DNA of 64,000 nt from Pectinophora gossypiella (GCF_024362695.1 NC_065408.1:15066001-15130000); one strand, 5' to 3'; numbered from the stretch's first letter, positions 21,126 through 32,189 are shown. A program made the numbers and translations. The notes: a model not told the origin generated them from the sequence alone.

Positions 21126-22240
21126 ATGGTAAAATACGGTTCATTGAGTGGATGCCTGTGCCCATACATAATAGACTTGACAATTACTTTTCAATGGAAT
21201 TTGTGTAGGTATTTCAAACTTCGAAGTTAGTGTTACTTTATTAAGGAATTCAAAATTTTTCTATCTTTGATCCAATCAATACCCTATTGAAGGCTGTTTG
21301 TTTAGGTTACGTTGAGGATTCTCTCAAGCTAAAAGAAAAGGTTTTGATTGTAAAATGGACAATTTGTAATTTTAATCTTATTTTCAACAACATACACCAT
21401 ATTTCTAAAGTCCATACAACTTCACCCACTACACTTCACAGCACAAAAACTTGGCACGTAATTCCTTAAATAGCATCACAAAGGAATTCCTCACAGCTCC
21501 TCAATCTGGACAATGTCTTTTGTTTCAATTTATACGAAAAAAAAAGCATCTTGGCACGAGTCACTGTCACCTTTCTTGTGCACGAATGCAACTCTCACAG
21601 TTGACATGCGACCTTATGTTGTTGTTATTAATCTTCCTTCTTCTCACAGCGTAATTCCTTTCCCTCGAAGGGAATTTTTGTATCTTCTTCTCTGTTACCA
21701 CTTGTTCTTTTTCGTTGCCAATGATCCGGCGGTAGACTTCCGCCCATTCTAGCTGTTTGAGCGATAAACACATGATGAATTATGACACGTCCGCTCGCGT
21801 TGACGGTTCAATTGACAGTGGCGCGGCGATACGTTTATGCGTGCGCAGGCGACTGTGAACAGGGGCGGAGCTAGGGTATTTTGTGTTATCGTTATCATGC
21901 CAATAATTAATAATGGTTGAGTTTTTAGTAATGACAAGCAAATAACTGTAGTGTTTGACTATTGTCGAAAATTGGAGGTCTTTCTGTCTCGTGTAATGAA
22001 GTCGCAAATGGCACTTGAATTATCATAGTTGGTTAACGTGGTGGCTTTCGTGTTGGACTGGGAGCAAATAAATTCATAAGACACGATCAGCTGTTTGTCA
22101 CAATGGATTTATTTCATTCAAATTTCCTATATCTTTCTAAGTTGTCTTTTGATTACTCTCTGATCTGCCCACTCCTTTAGGGATTTCGGGCGTGAGTTTA
22201 TATAATGTAAGGATTTAACAAAATAGCGTCAAGTCTTAGT
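21126..22240. other. No supported gene
   Basis: Several overlapping 60-79 codon frames on both strands at 21450-22010 contradict each other and show no domain. A modest CpG rise at 21785-21860 (GACACGTCCGCTCGCGTTGA) was noted but not called. Confidence 0.4.
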
Positions 22241-22244
22241 GATC

Positions 22245-22500
22245 ACCTATCCCGTTTTTTTTCACAGGATCCGCTTACCTAACCTGAAGATTTGTCAGAT
22301 GCCGTTTTTTACAGAAGTGACTGCCTGTCTGACCTTCCAACCTGCGAAGGAAAAGCCAGCCCATTTCAAGTAAGGTCACATATCTACCCCCGAAATATGT
22401 TTCTCGGAATTGTGGGATTTCCTTTGTGTTTTCCTTAACCGTAGAACACGTGAAAATCATTTATGATTCGAACATGAATTTGAAAATTATTCAAGCGTTG
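22245..22500 (-). mobile_element. SINE-I copy, antisense
   Basis: ATCCGCTTACCTAACCTGAA, TTACAGAAGTGACTGCCTGT, CCCCCGAAATATGTTTCTCG and a GATTCGAACATGAATTTG end. Confidence 0.7.
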
Positions 22501-22737
22501 GCTTACTTAATGATCTGTCGCGGTCGTTGCGAATCATTTAATTTTGTGAGTAAGTTTTTTATTTTGCGGGTCCCCCGTGATCCCTACCGACGCCCCTAGC
22601 TGTAACTTCACGCCTTTTCCAACACAAGGACTGTTGTAGAGGATAAACGCTCAAATACTTATGCTCATTGGAGATTGAACGTGAATGACGCTGTTATCTT
22701 TTGACCTCAGATAACAAGGGGTCATTGATTGTGAATA

Positions 22738-22890
22738 TGTGTTCAGTCATGAGCAATATCATGTACCCACTTTAGAACCTTGTCGCACTATCATATTTGA
22801 CATTAAATGAGACTTACGGTTCAATTTGTCAAAAAAGTTAATGTGACATGGTTTCAAAGTGTATACATATTAGTACTCGTGACCGTTCAA
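22738..22890 (+). repeat. R-s repeat, copy 1 of 4
   Basis: CAGTCATGAGCAATATCATG, TACCCACTTTAGAACC, CAATTTGTCAAAAAAGTTAA and TACTCGTGACCG. Other copies: 32190-32345 (inverted), 53795-53940 (inverted), 63538-63685. Confidence 0.75.
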
Positions 22891-22984
22891 TGCGATCGGT
22901 TCCGTTGTACCGTAAAATGGAGGAGAAAGGGACAAAATCACACTTCAGAGTGAAGTTTAATATTTAGTAGTTTAGTTACCTTGC

Positions 22985-23090
22985 GACTGGTGTTGATTCC
23001 AGCACACACCGCCTAATTTTATTTTATATTTCACCTGCCATTTTCTTATCCGCCAAAAAGGAAAGGGACGGGTAATCGACGCCCGGGTTA
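22985..23090 (+). repeat. MITE-H half copy
   Basis: Only one arm is left: ATTCCAGCACACACCGCCTA, then TTATCCGCCAAAAAGGAAAG and GGGTAATCGAC. Confidence 0.7.
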
Positions 23091-23494
23091 TTAATTCATT
23101 CGCTTATTTACTAAAAAAAAAAAACAGTTGTTCACCTATACCAAATCAACTTAGGGGCTTACCAATTTGTCAAGTAGTGTGGTAAGCATGGAGACAAAAT
23201 CGTTACCTGTTTGTAAGAAGGAAATGATTTGAAGAATTAATGACGTTCTTCTTACGCATTGGCGTTACCATTCGCTAGGTTGAGGAAACCTTTAACACGT
23301 CATGGGTGGGATGATTCCGACATTGAGGTGTTACCTTGTTACCAACAGCCTCCGTGGTGGTTTGAGCGTTGGGCTTAACGTAGTAACTTTTATGTGATTG
23401 GGTTCATGATTCGGAGGTCCTGTGTTCGAAGCCCGGTGGGGACATATCACTAGTTCGGTCAGGACATTGCAGGCTGATAACCTGATTATCCGTA

Positions 23495-23665
23495 CATTGT
23501 TTTAAGTTTACGCGGTTATTATCATAATTAAAACACATAATAACGGGTTCTTACCGCGTTTAAATGGGGATATGAGACTCCCGATATTTTACGATATTTT
23601 GATCACGGGAGTCTCATATCCCCATTTAAACGCGGTAAGAACCCGTTATTATGTGTTTTAATTAT
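23495..23665. repeat. Pal-E inserted in SINE-C, 11-bp TSD
   Basis: A 171-bp hairpin with arms TAATAACGGGTTCTTACCGC/complement and CGGGAGTCTCATATCCCC. GATTATCCGTA is duplicated at 23484-23494 and 23666-23676, unusually long for a DNA transposon. Confidence 0.8.
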
Positions 23666-23706
23666 GATTATCCGTAAGTTAGATGTTGGTTCCGGTTACT
23701 ACTTAC

Positions 23707-23803
23707 AATACAATAAAATACAATACAAATACACTTTATTGCACCAAAATAAAAAGAAATAATTACAAAAGGACTCTTAACTAAGTAAATGGCAAATGGC
23801 GGC
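23707..23803 (-). mobile_element. Minimal LINE 3' end inserted in SINE-C, 8-bp TSD
   Basis: On the minus strand: GGCCGCCATTTGCCATTTAC, TTAGTTAAGAG, GGTGCAATAAAGTGTATTTG and a (TTGTA)n-like tail. Duplication CTACTTAC at 23699-23706 and 23804-23811. Only about 97 bp were copied before reverse transcription stopped. Confidence 0.8.
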
Positions 23804-23935
23804 CTACTTACTGGTGTAAGTGATTCTTTACAAGAGCCTTAGGGGCCTTTGACGGCTCAATAATAAACCTGATACCAGGGTTGATGAGTTTGGTCATCCA
23901 CCTCACAACCCACACACGATACCTTGTTTTATATC

Positions 23936-24656
23936 GACGTACGTCAGGAGTGCAATATAAATTTTAGTAAATCTTTATTTAAACATCTTATGCAAAAGAT
24001 CTCTTAGCTTTAAGTTAACTATAAGTATTTTAAAACATAATAACTAAGCGACCACTCCCACAGACAAACCGAGGAATTGGTTTTATGGGGTTTTTATTGT
24101 AACAATTTTTTCTGTATTTTTTTATGAAAAAATAAACATTTTACTTTTTACTTACTTATTTGAAATACAGAAAGATATTTTTAATAAAGATATATGTTTT
24201 CCAGGTATTTATGACGAGCTTTGTGATGTAACGGTTGGACTAGACACTGACCACTAAACCAGTGGCGTATCTGATTTGATTCCATGTCGTGTGAATTTTG
24301 GAATTTACTCAATGTTTCTCTATCAACCTAAGAGAGATAGTTAACTGGGTCGATTGCCATAACAATCCTTTGAAACTTAGCAAAGACCCCAGGCGTATTT
24401 CCTGTCTATCATAACGTACCATACATTACATACATGCATTAGGCCTCGTCAATGCCTTCGCGCAAGTCTGGGGCCAAGAGTAAACCCATCACAGGTAAAA
24501 AAAAATAGTGCCTTTTATACATTTTATTTCGAGTAATTTTATGTGTTGTTATTATTTTAATTCAATCTAATTTTTAATTTCTGTGTTTTTATTTTTTAAT
24601 TTCTTTAAGCTTTTGTGTCATGACTCTTACCTAATTTGTAACTTTTATGACCAAAA
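23936..24656. other. AT-rich, no supported gene
   Basis: AAAAAATAAACATTTTACTTTTTAC near 24127 could be another retroposon tail. Confidence 0.4.
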
Positions 24657-24669
24657 TTATATTCTCAAT

Positions 24670-24993
24670 CATCAATAGCCTATACACGTCCCACTGCTGG
24701 GCACAGGCCCCCCCTCAATCAACCGGAGGGTGTATGGAGCATACTCCACCACGCTGATCCAATACGGGTTGGTGAAGGTATTTTTACGGCTAATAGCCGG
24801 GACCAACGGCTTAACGTGCCCTCCAAAGCACGGAATCATCTTACTTTTTCGGACAATCAGGTGATTCAAGCCTGAAAAGTCCTTACCAAACAAAGGACAG
24901 CACAAAGTGATTTCGAGAATGTCCCCATCGGGAATCGAACCCGGACCTCCAGATCGTGAGCCTAACGCTCCAACCACTAGACCACATAGGCTG
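24670..24993 (-). mobile_element. SINE-F, full-length, 13-bp perfect TSD
   Basis: On the minus strand the head reads ATGTGGTCTAGTGGTTGGAG (A box) and GGGTTCGATTCCCGATGGGG (B box), followed by a body with GTGCTTTGGAGGGCACGTTA and GAGCATGCTCCATAC-type words and a 3' end near GGGACGTGTATAGGC. TTATATTCTCAAT is repeated exactly at 24657-24669 and 24994-25006. A textbook tRNA-derived SINE, 324 bp. Confidence 0.92.
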
Positions 24994-25239
24994 TTATATT
25001 CTCAATAATTAGTTGTTTTGCTGTACTCACCAGCTAACTACAATATGATGTGACCATGAGTCAATGAGCTTGTTCCGTTTGTACAATTAACAGGGCACAC
25101 ATCGGGCTGACTTCCTGATTAATTACTTGTATATTTACATAGTTTCCTTTGTGTGGTTGAAATACAATGTAGCCAAGTTATTGCTATTCTATTGTTATTT
25201 GTAATACTATATGGGTATACGACAAAAAACAATGGGTCA

Positions 25240-25455
25240 AAGATAAATTATGAAATTCTGATTACTAAATAAAGACAGATCTAAAGGTGTCAAAAAAATT
25301 CTATTTAACTTATTCATGAATTCTAATTAAGAAAAATGTAATTTTGACATGATTTTCAATGACGTCACAGATCGCTTTTTCGTAGAAATTCCATAGTACT
25401 TTCGTGTTTTGACGTTTAGTAAAAAGTAATTGATTTGACTAGTTGAAAACTATAT
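25240..25455 (+). repeat. R-r repeat copy
   Basis: CAAAGATAAATTATGAAATT through CAATGACGTCACAGATCGCT to GATTTGACTAGTTGAAAACT. Confidence 0.75.
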
Positions 25456-25739
25456 AAGTAAGTACCCTATTTGCCTATCCTTCTTTAAAAATATAAAATA
25501 TCCTAGGGTTCGAATCTTGGCCCGGGCCCTTAACTACTGTATTCGAGTTTGAATTCATGTTTGGATAATAAAAAAAATTAAAGTTTAAAAACTAAAACCC
25601 GACTGCAGAAAAATCACGCTCTAAAAAGTATGAAACAGGAAAATAGGTAAGTATACTTCTCTGAAAATCTTCCGAATAGTGATGTTTAGTAGATAACCGT
25701 GACCGTATGCCGTGGTAAGCATACTTTTAGGATAGATTG

Positions 25740-25985
25740 GCTTTATTAGTTTCCCTCATTCAGCGCTTATCGCTATCGACCCTCTAGGGTCGATTAATTC
25801 TTTCAAATATTGTTCCTCTCAGACGACGCCCTGAGCCGAGGTTCGCGCCCAACTGGGCACCCTCAGGCCTGTTGTCTTAAACGTTGTACCGGGTGAGAGC
25901 CTTCAGCGCTCCCCATATGTCCGGCCAAGTAGTTAATGCCATCTGCGGCAAATCTACAATAAGTCACGTCAAAAAAAAGAAATGG
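25740..25985 (+). mobile_element. Family P retroposon 3' end, A-rich tail
   Basis: TCAGCGCTTATCGCTATCGA through GACGACGCCCTGAGCCGAGG and AATAAGTCACGTC to an AAAAAAAAGAAA tail. Confidence 0.75.
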
Positions 25986-26021
25986 GTTCCAGGACTTGTA
26001 CCCAGTTTATGGCAATAGGCT

Positions 26022-26225
26022 CAATAGGAATAAGACTACGTATACAACGGCTTCTCTCCGCTCCCCACCAGCGGCTGAACTAGGTTTACCTCACCCCCTC
26101 GGTCTTATTTTAGTCTTTAATCGTATGGACGTCAAACTTCACAAACACAGATGCGCGTGTACGATAACGTCAATGTGGAGTGTTTGTGTAAAACGAGGTG
26201 TTTTTGTATGAAGTGTTCGGGGTGT
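26022..26225. repeat. Interspersed repeat R-t, copy 2
   Basis: Pairs with 1838-2047; shares CGTATGGACGTCA-type words, CAGATGCGCGTGTACGAT and GTGTAAAACGAGGTG. Confidence 0.7.
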
Positions 26226-26572
26226 GTTTGAACATTATATAGCAAAACACGCTTGATGCTATGTAAAGTATAGTATATAGTAGACAGTATACTTGTAGCT
26301 TGGTTGAAGGTCACACTTTATAGGTCCAGTTATTAGGTCTAGGTCGAACATTAGAATGCTGCGTGGACGCATATGTACCAACTTCCTAGGTTCGCCTTTT
26401 ACATGTTAAATAGATTACCTTCACGCACATTGTACTTAAACTATAGCGATGCGAGTGTGATGTAAGAAAAACGTATGTAGAAAAACAAAATGAAGAAACT
26501 CCTATTATAACTGCTTAAGTAGCGAAAAACTTGACATATTTGTCTCTCTTGCTTTAAATATGTCATTTTCAC

Positions 26573-26835
26573 AGGGTCCGCTTACCTACCGTGAATATTT
26601 GACAGGTCCAGTTTTTTACAGAAGCGACTGCCTGAATGAAAACCAGCCCAATACAGATTAGGTCAGTTTACATACTTCCTTCACCACTGAGCACACGATA
26701 ATCATTTTATGATTCGAACATGAATTCGAAAAGAAAACCGAATATCATTTGTTTCGACTGGGATTCCAACCTGAGACCTACAGTCTGCGTTTAAATGTCA
26801 AGTCCAATTGTGATTTAACTGGGCTATCACGGGTC
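26573..26835 (-). mobile_element. SINE-I with tRNA-like head, antisense
   Basis: On the minus strand the head runs GACCCGTGATAGCCCAGTTA and CTCAGGTTGGAATCCCAG (B-box-like), then AAATGATATTCGG and the family body, ending at CGGACCCTGTGAAAATGAC. Confidence 0.7.
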
Positions 26836-27584
26836 TTATAAATAAAAATAAAGTTAGCACATTAAAAAAAACAATACCGTCAAGATAGTAAATGCCGTGC
26901 CGTGTCAATTCTGACAAAGCATCTTTGTTTTAGTTTGATACTTAGATTAAAAAGTTCCTTCCTTCTCTTATGATGACCGCAAGAAAGAGATAAGACTTGC
27001 TTTCAGTACTGTATACGGAAGAATCATCACCACTCGTGTGGTTTCACAGCCCACAGAACAAGAGACAAAAGTCCAGAACAATAAACTTACCTCCAAGAAT
27101 GCGGAGTGAACCCTGAGCACAACTCAGGGCAGTTGTCGCAGGGTCTGCCCTCCGAGACCTCCTTTATCCGGACTCCCTGAGGACAATAATGTTTATAATT
27201 ATTAGGTTATGTTTAATATGCGCAGTAAAGAAGTGGTAAATGTACGACGTAAATATGAGTAGTAAATACGAGGCAGTTGATAGAAACATTTAAATAAAAA
27301 TTTGGAATAAGTATATAAATATATTCGTCTAAAAATATAAAATATACTTCGCTCAGATTGAGAAAAATCTACAAATGTGTTAAAAATGTTCACGAATTAA
27401 CATAAATAACTTTCGTTTTTCATTTTACAAATTTATTGATATTATTTTTATTACCATTTTACAATATTAACCCATTCATGACTACTTACAGAGCGCATAT
27501 TCAGAGTATCTTACGAAGTATATTAACATGAATTAAGTATATTATATCGCAAAACGACTTCTTGTTTCAGCTAATTAGACGTTA
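26836..27584. other. No supported feature
   Basis: A GC-rich scrap at 27085-27185 has a small hairpin, CCCTGAGCACAACTCAGGG; its origin is unknown. Confidence 0.35.
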
Positions 27585-27735
27585 AGCCGTTGGTCCCGGT
27601 TTCTACCTACTGAATTTACTGATGCAAGTACGTAGTCCTTACATGATCCACGTCAGGGGCCTATGGTTGCTTAATAACCCTGACACCAGGGTTGTTGACG
27701 ATGGTCATCCACTTCATAACCACACAATAGCAGAT
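27585..27735 (+). mobile_element. SINE-C 3' half
   Basis: GTTAAGCCGTTGGTCCCGGT, GTCAGGGGCCTATGG, TAACCCTGACACCAGGGTTG and CATAACCACACAATAG. Confidence 0.7.
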
Positions 27736-27770
27736 CAAATCAAGTCAAATATACTTTAAGATGCTAGATA

Positions 27771-29598
27771 ATTCAATTTCAATTTCAAAATATCTTTATT
27801 GGCATAATTAATATACATAGTACAATACCAGTGTAAATAAAATTAAGGTCCTAGTAGTACTATACAAAGAAAGTTAACATCGTTTAATGAGTACGTACAC
27901 TCTTCAAAAACTTTTAGCCGGGATCATATTTATTAGTGGAAATGGAAGGATTTAGCCTGTATGCTAGTCAAATTAACATCAGGATTTGCGACATTATGTA
28001 GGTGGGAACAGATGTACCATTACATTTGTAAAGTAGTGATTACAATGAGTTACGAAAACCGGGCGACAGTCGGGCAATGATATACAAATACCGTGTAATA
28101 GAATTCGCCAGGAAACAGCAAAAACACATCAAAATACCTTCAATCACACGAGCTCACGGGAGCCACAGCGAGCCGCAGCGACGTGCGCCCACGCGAGTCC
28201 AACCCGATACCTAGTGGTAATACGGGCGAAAGTCGCGCGGGCGCCCGCCACAACGTACGAGCTAGCCGGTCGGTGTGCGAATGACTCAACCTATGCATCG
28301 CGCGCTAAGAACAAGTGATGGGGCAATTTGTATCGATTATAACTATCGATATAGGTAATATCTTTAATTTTAGTTTGGCATATGTTTTTAATTAAAATGT
28401 TTTTGTTGTTGGGAATAGAATGTAAATAGAACTTTTCAGATAATTTATAGATGAATACGTCAATTTTAGGCAGCCCTATTTTTCGATGCAGATGATGCAA
28501 GTTTGTCCGAAAGGGAGTATTGAAAGCATACTTTAGTGCTTTATTTTGTATAACTTGGAGTTTATTTATGTTCGATTTGCAAGTGCTGCTCCACACGGGA
28601 CATGCATACGTGATGCAGGGGCGAACCAAAGTTCGGTATAAGCGAAGTTTTGTGTGGCTACTAAGACATGATCGTCTGTTTAAGAGCGGGTTCAGGGCGT
28701 TTAGTGCTTTAGCCCCTTTGATGGAGAGTCTTAAAGTATTTTCTGTCCAGTTGAGCTTAGCATCGAGAGTTGACCCCAAGTATTTCAAAGAGCGACTCCA
28801 GGGTATAGAGTAGTCGTTAATTTTTAATTTTCGAGAAGGGAGCTTTCTTTTCGTGGTAAACATGATGGCTTCTGTTTTAGAAGCGTTAATTTTCAGTTTC
28901 CACTTTTGGAAATAGTTAAGCAAGAGTTCTAGGGATAATTGTAGGCGACCAATGATTAAATCAATGTCTGCGGAAGAAGTGAGCGAGGCCGTGTCGTCTG
29001 CAAAGCAAGCTATACTGGTGCGTGGTTGCACTGGAATGTCGTTCAGGTACAGTAAAAACAGGTAAGGTCCCAAAATTGAACCTTGGGGAACTCCTGCAGG
29101 CACGGGCATGGGCTGAGATAAGTGACCGTTGACGTGAACAATAAAGCTGCGATTTTTTAGATAGGAGTCTACGATTTTGACTAGTGGCATAGGCAATTTT
29201 ATGGAAATCAGCTTATGAAGGAGCGCATCGTGCCAAACCGTATCGAAAGCCTTTTCAATATCGAGCAAGAACATCCCTGTCGAGTGGTTAAGATTAAGTT
29301 TATGCGACGCAATTTCGGCTACCCTAGCTAGCTGCTGAACCGTTGAGTGCCCTTGCCGGAAACCGAACTGCTCATTTATCAAAAGATGATCGGATGCACT
29401 TAACAACCGTTGATATATAATTTTTTCAAAAAGTTTTGCTAGGCATGGAAGTAAGCTGATCGGTCTGTAACTAGTAGGGTCAGCTGGGTCCTTGCCAGGC
29501 TTATGGATCGCGATAACTTTTGCAACTTTCCACTTGCTTGGAAAATAATATTGAAGTAGACAAGCATTGAAAATTTTTGCAAGGAATACTAACCCTTT
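27771..29598 (-). mobile_element. Jockey-type LINE, 5'-truncated, 12-bp TSD
   Basis: Reads right to left: ORF2 fragment (29598-28291), about 520-bp 3' UTR, AATAAAGATATTTTGAAATT signal and a TGAAAT-rich tail at 27771. AGATGCTAGATA is repeated at 27759-27770 and 29599-29610, so the 1,828-bp copy is bounded on both sides and was 5'-truncated at insertion. The 3' UTR is locally CpG-rich (28150-28260), unlike the flanks. Confidence 0.93.
28291..29598 (-). pseudogene. Jockey-clade reverse transcriptase (ORF2 fragment), reading frame intact
   Basis: In full-length relatives ORF2 nicks DNA and copies element RNA into it. Here 435 codons remain open from the truncation point to the stop; the N-terminal endonuclease is lost, so the copy cannot jump alone. 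Visible in order: SYRPISLLPCLAKLFEK, GFRQGHSTVQQL, FLLDIEKAFDTVWHD, PAGVPQGSILGPYLF (fingers and palm), catalytic FADD at about 28993-29004, KYLGSTLDAKLNW, and a C-terminal region of the kind found after jockey and CR1 RT domains (LYRTLVRPCITYACPVWS). A frame starting at 29406 uses TTG, so no genuine start exists. Absence of stops and the clear TSD suggest a recent insertion. Confidence 0.9.
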
Positions 29599-29827
29599 AG
29601 ATGCTAGATAGATACCTAATTAAAGTCTACATCAATTAATTCAGTTGACTTCCTCTAAAAGTACATTTTGGCTTAAAGCCAAGGTGTTTAAGGTCACATA
29701 ATATTGCTATTGACAATTGCCGCCTATTGACAATTGTCTACTAACAACCTGCAATCACCTAACCTTGCTATGTTGTTAATATTATTACAAAGTGGTCATG
29801 TGTCGTAGTAAGTATATATACATACAC

Positions 29828-30113
29828 ATCATCACCAGCCCATTAACGTCTTCACTGCTGGGGCACGGGCCTTCCCTATGGATGGATAGGGAGATCGGGC
29901 CTTAAACCACCATGCGTGCCCAGTGCGGATTGGTGGTTATTAACGACTGCTAAAGCAGCCGGGGCCAACGGCTTAACGTGCTTTCCGAAGCATGGAGGAG
30001 CTCGAGATGAAAACTTTTTTTTGTGGTCACCCATCCTATGACCGGCCTTTACAAAAGTTGCTTAGCTTCAACAATCGCAGACCGAGCGCATTTACCGCTG
30101 CGCCACCGAGCTC
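29828..30113 (-). mobile_element. SINE-D, full-length head, antisense
   Basis: On the minus strand: GAGGAGCTCGGTGGCGCAGC, CGGTCTGCGATTGTTGAAGC, CCGGTCATAGGATGGGTGAC, then the usual body to a short tail. Lies 26 bp beyond the stop codon of the 30140-30778 ORF. Confidence 0.85.
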
Positions 30114-30139
30114 CTCATATATCTAAGCGTTAATGAAAG

Positions 30140-30778
30140 CTAATTCAACGAGCAGACCTCAATTGTCAACATGTCTAGCTCATCGGAGATATTGTACTGA
30201 TCACTGGAGTCATTCACGTCGTCATTCGCAGTTCTGACGTCATCTGAGTACTCGCTGTAGCTGTCAGAAGATTCGCTCTCTCTTTTATTCGCGAACAGTT
30301 TGAATAGTCTTGTCTTTTCGCACCATGATTCTTCTTTGTCTACTTTTCTTGTTTTCTTGTGGATTTTTATAGGGACCTGTTTTAGCTTCGGTTGTTCTGC
30401 GCATGTTGCTTTTGGGATTGTTTTCTTGTAGTTCATGTTATAGTCCTCTTCACTGATGCCGCAGTGGTATATAAGGTAGTCTTTCCTGATCTGTTCTCTA
30501 CCTTCTGGGTTTCTCCACGGGTTACCTTTCCTTCTAACTCCTACGAAATACTCAAATTCTCTTTCTTCAAAGTCTTCGTCTTCAGAATCATTATCGTCTT
30601 CTGGTCTATCTTCTTTGTATTCTTCTGGTTCATATTCTTCCATTACTTTGGCAAGTAAGCGATATTTTTTATTATTAGGCATTTTCTTTAACAAATTTGC
30701 GGTGTTTGATGATAGGAATTTAGTTGTCTTTCTATACACTGACGCTACAGATTCTCTTCTGCGTCTTAAGTTATTCAT
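30140..30778 (-). CDS. Hypothetical acidic protein, 212 aa, possible host gene
   Basis: An ATG (30778-30776) with A at -3 opens a 212-codon frame ending TAG; no such length occurs elsewhere outside the retrotransposons. The product is not recognised. Residues 1-35 are basic (NNLRRRRESVASVYRK). About residues 49-75 are strongly acidic (EEYEPEEYKEDRPEDDNDSE). The middle has FEYFVGVRRKGNPWRNPEGR and KDYLIYHCGISEEDY. A Lys-rich stretch precedes a Ser/Asp/Glu-rich tail (ESESSDSYSEYSDD). There is no signal peptide or membrane segment. A SINE-D lies just past the stop and a retroposon 3' end just upstream on the other strand. It may be a single-exon gene, a terminal exon, or a captured gene in an unrecognised element. 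Function unknown. Confidence 0.5.
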   Translation of the reverse strand: MNNLRRRRESVASVYRKTTKFLSSNTANLLKKMPNNKKYRLLAKVMEEYEPEEYKEDRPEDDNDSEDEDFEEREFEYFVGVRRKGNPWRNPEGREQIRKDYLIYHCGISEEDYNMNYKKTIPKATCAEQPKLKQVPIKIHKKTRKVDKEESWCEKTRLFKLFANKRESESSDSYSEYSDDVRTANDDVNDSSDQYNISDELDMLTIEVCSLN

Positions 30779-30844
30779 TATGGTTTTTGATTTGATCTTT
30801 TCAATTTCAGTTTCAGTTCATCAATCAAATTGTTTCAGTTCAGA

Positions 30845-30945
30845 AATTGCTTTAAGCGATAAGGCCGCCATTTGCCATGTACCTAGTTAAGAGTGTTTTG
30901 TAAATATTTCATTTTATTTTGGTGCAATAAAGTATACGGAATTTT
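30845..30945 (+). mobile_element. LINE-type 3' end
   Basis: GAAATTGCTTTAAGCGATAA, GGCCGCCATTTGCCATGTAC, GTTAAGAGTG and GGTGCAATAAAGTATACGG. Same 3' end as 23707 and 58437 (inverted) and, diverged, 62490. Confidence 0.75.
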
Positions 30946-31890
30946 TTTTGGGATAATCAATTTCATCACGCGTAAGCTTTTTCTCATTTCTTTAATCAGT
31001 TAATTTATTATTTAATCATCAGTTCGTTTTTTACAATTGCAAACACCATAAGTAGTTTAGACATGCTACTCTTGATGTAATTATGTTACAAAATCAAAAA
31101 TATTTATCAAAAATTTTCGTCGCTATATTTTGTTCTTCTTAGTACACTTAATTTTCACCCATACTGTTATGACAGACTGCTCTTTAAGTATATATTATGA
31201 ACCTTTTAAACTTTTTTTACTAGATATTTTGATGCACTCTTTCTACAAACAAATAAACGACAGGGGGAGTGACCAGCACCGATGGTGACCGCGATATACT
31301 AGTTCACATGGTGACGTGATGGTGACTGTCCACCATCCAATACATAAAGTTCTCCACGACCAGTTAACAGACACATCTGACATTTGAGCAGTACCCTAAA
31401 GAATCCATTCAAGAGAGGTCAAGGCAAAGTGGTGATGTAAGGTGCAATACGCGAACTTTAACACGACCAGTTAACAAAGACACCTGACTATAAGCAGAAA
31501 CGCCTAGGACTCTAACTGGGAGAGTTCAGGGAAAAATGGCTAAAGTAGTAGGTGTCACCGTGGATATAGAAGTTTTCTTTTTGGTGTATAACAATTTTTT
31601 TGACAGAATTGTTGAAATTTAAATGGCGGAATTGTATAAAGCTGAGTTACAATTAGCTGTCAAATAACCTATTTGATATGTAGACAAAATTATAACTTAC
31701 AATTACATTATTACTAATCTCTCTCTTAGTCTGATGTAAATCAGTCACTTCTATAGATTCACGGACTGAACAAAAAGTACATGTACAAATACATAGTAAA
31801 CTAGTAAGGTAAGAGTTTTTACAAATCGACCGGATCAATATAGTTTATTATGTACAATTGTATATTGCTGAGAACAAGAGCTCTAACGAG
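30946..31890. other. AT-rich with one imperfect tandem duplication
   Basis: CACGACCAGTTAACA occurs at about 31355 and 31462, each followed by GACAC-TCTGAC/CTGAC and AGCAG, an approximately 107-bp imperfect duplication. No gene is supported. Confidence 0.45.
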
Positions 31891-31894
31891 GTTC

Positions 31895-32000
31895 ACATCA
31901 CTAATTTAAGAGCCACGTTCTTGTCGGGTGGTGTAGCTTTCTCCATGTTAATTTTTAGAGAAAAATAGGGCAGTGGTTGCCCTCTTGCCTTCCGCTTACA
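31895..32000 (-). mobile_element. LINE-K 3' end scrap
   Basis: AATTTAAGAGCCACGTTCTT then GAAAAATAGGGCAGTGGTTG, as at 60905-61000. Confidence 0.55.
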
Positions 32001-32009
32001 TCGAAGAAA

Positions 32010-32125
32010 TTAATTCAAAAAGCAATATTGCAATTTGACATTTGTGCATTTAAAAGTAGATAAGTACGCAATGTCAAATAGTAATATTTTTTTTAGGTAT
32101 ATAGCTTCAATGTGGCCTTTTGAAC
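32010..32125. repeat. R-r interior fragment
   Basis: AAAAAGCAATATTGCAATTT and GACATTTGTGCA, then a palindromic partner TCAAATAGTAATATT, as in 3750-3840. Confidence 0.5.
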
Positions 32126-32189
32126 GCCTCTGGGCGTAAACTTGCTTAGGGGTACAAAGTATTATCAACCAGGCTTCACTATGGGTTAA

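Larger units (their letters stand above)
23340..23935 (+). mobile_element. SINE-C interrupted by two later insertions
   Basis: Head GCCTCCGTGGTGGTTTGAGC with B-box-like GTGTTCGAAGCCCGGTGGGG, body to 23494, body resuming at 23666-23706, and 3' part from 23804 to CTCACAACCCACACACGATA. The inserts at 23495-23665 and 23707-23803 each carry a target duplication, so the SINE is the oldest layer. Confidence 0.85.

Noticed and set aside
21451..22007. Cluster of short frames on both strands
   Set aside because: Overlapping, contradictory and domain-free.
28520..28813. 97-codon plus-strand frame
   Set aside because: It is the antisense shadow of the jockey reverse-transcriptase frame.
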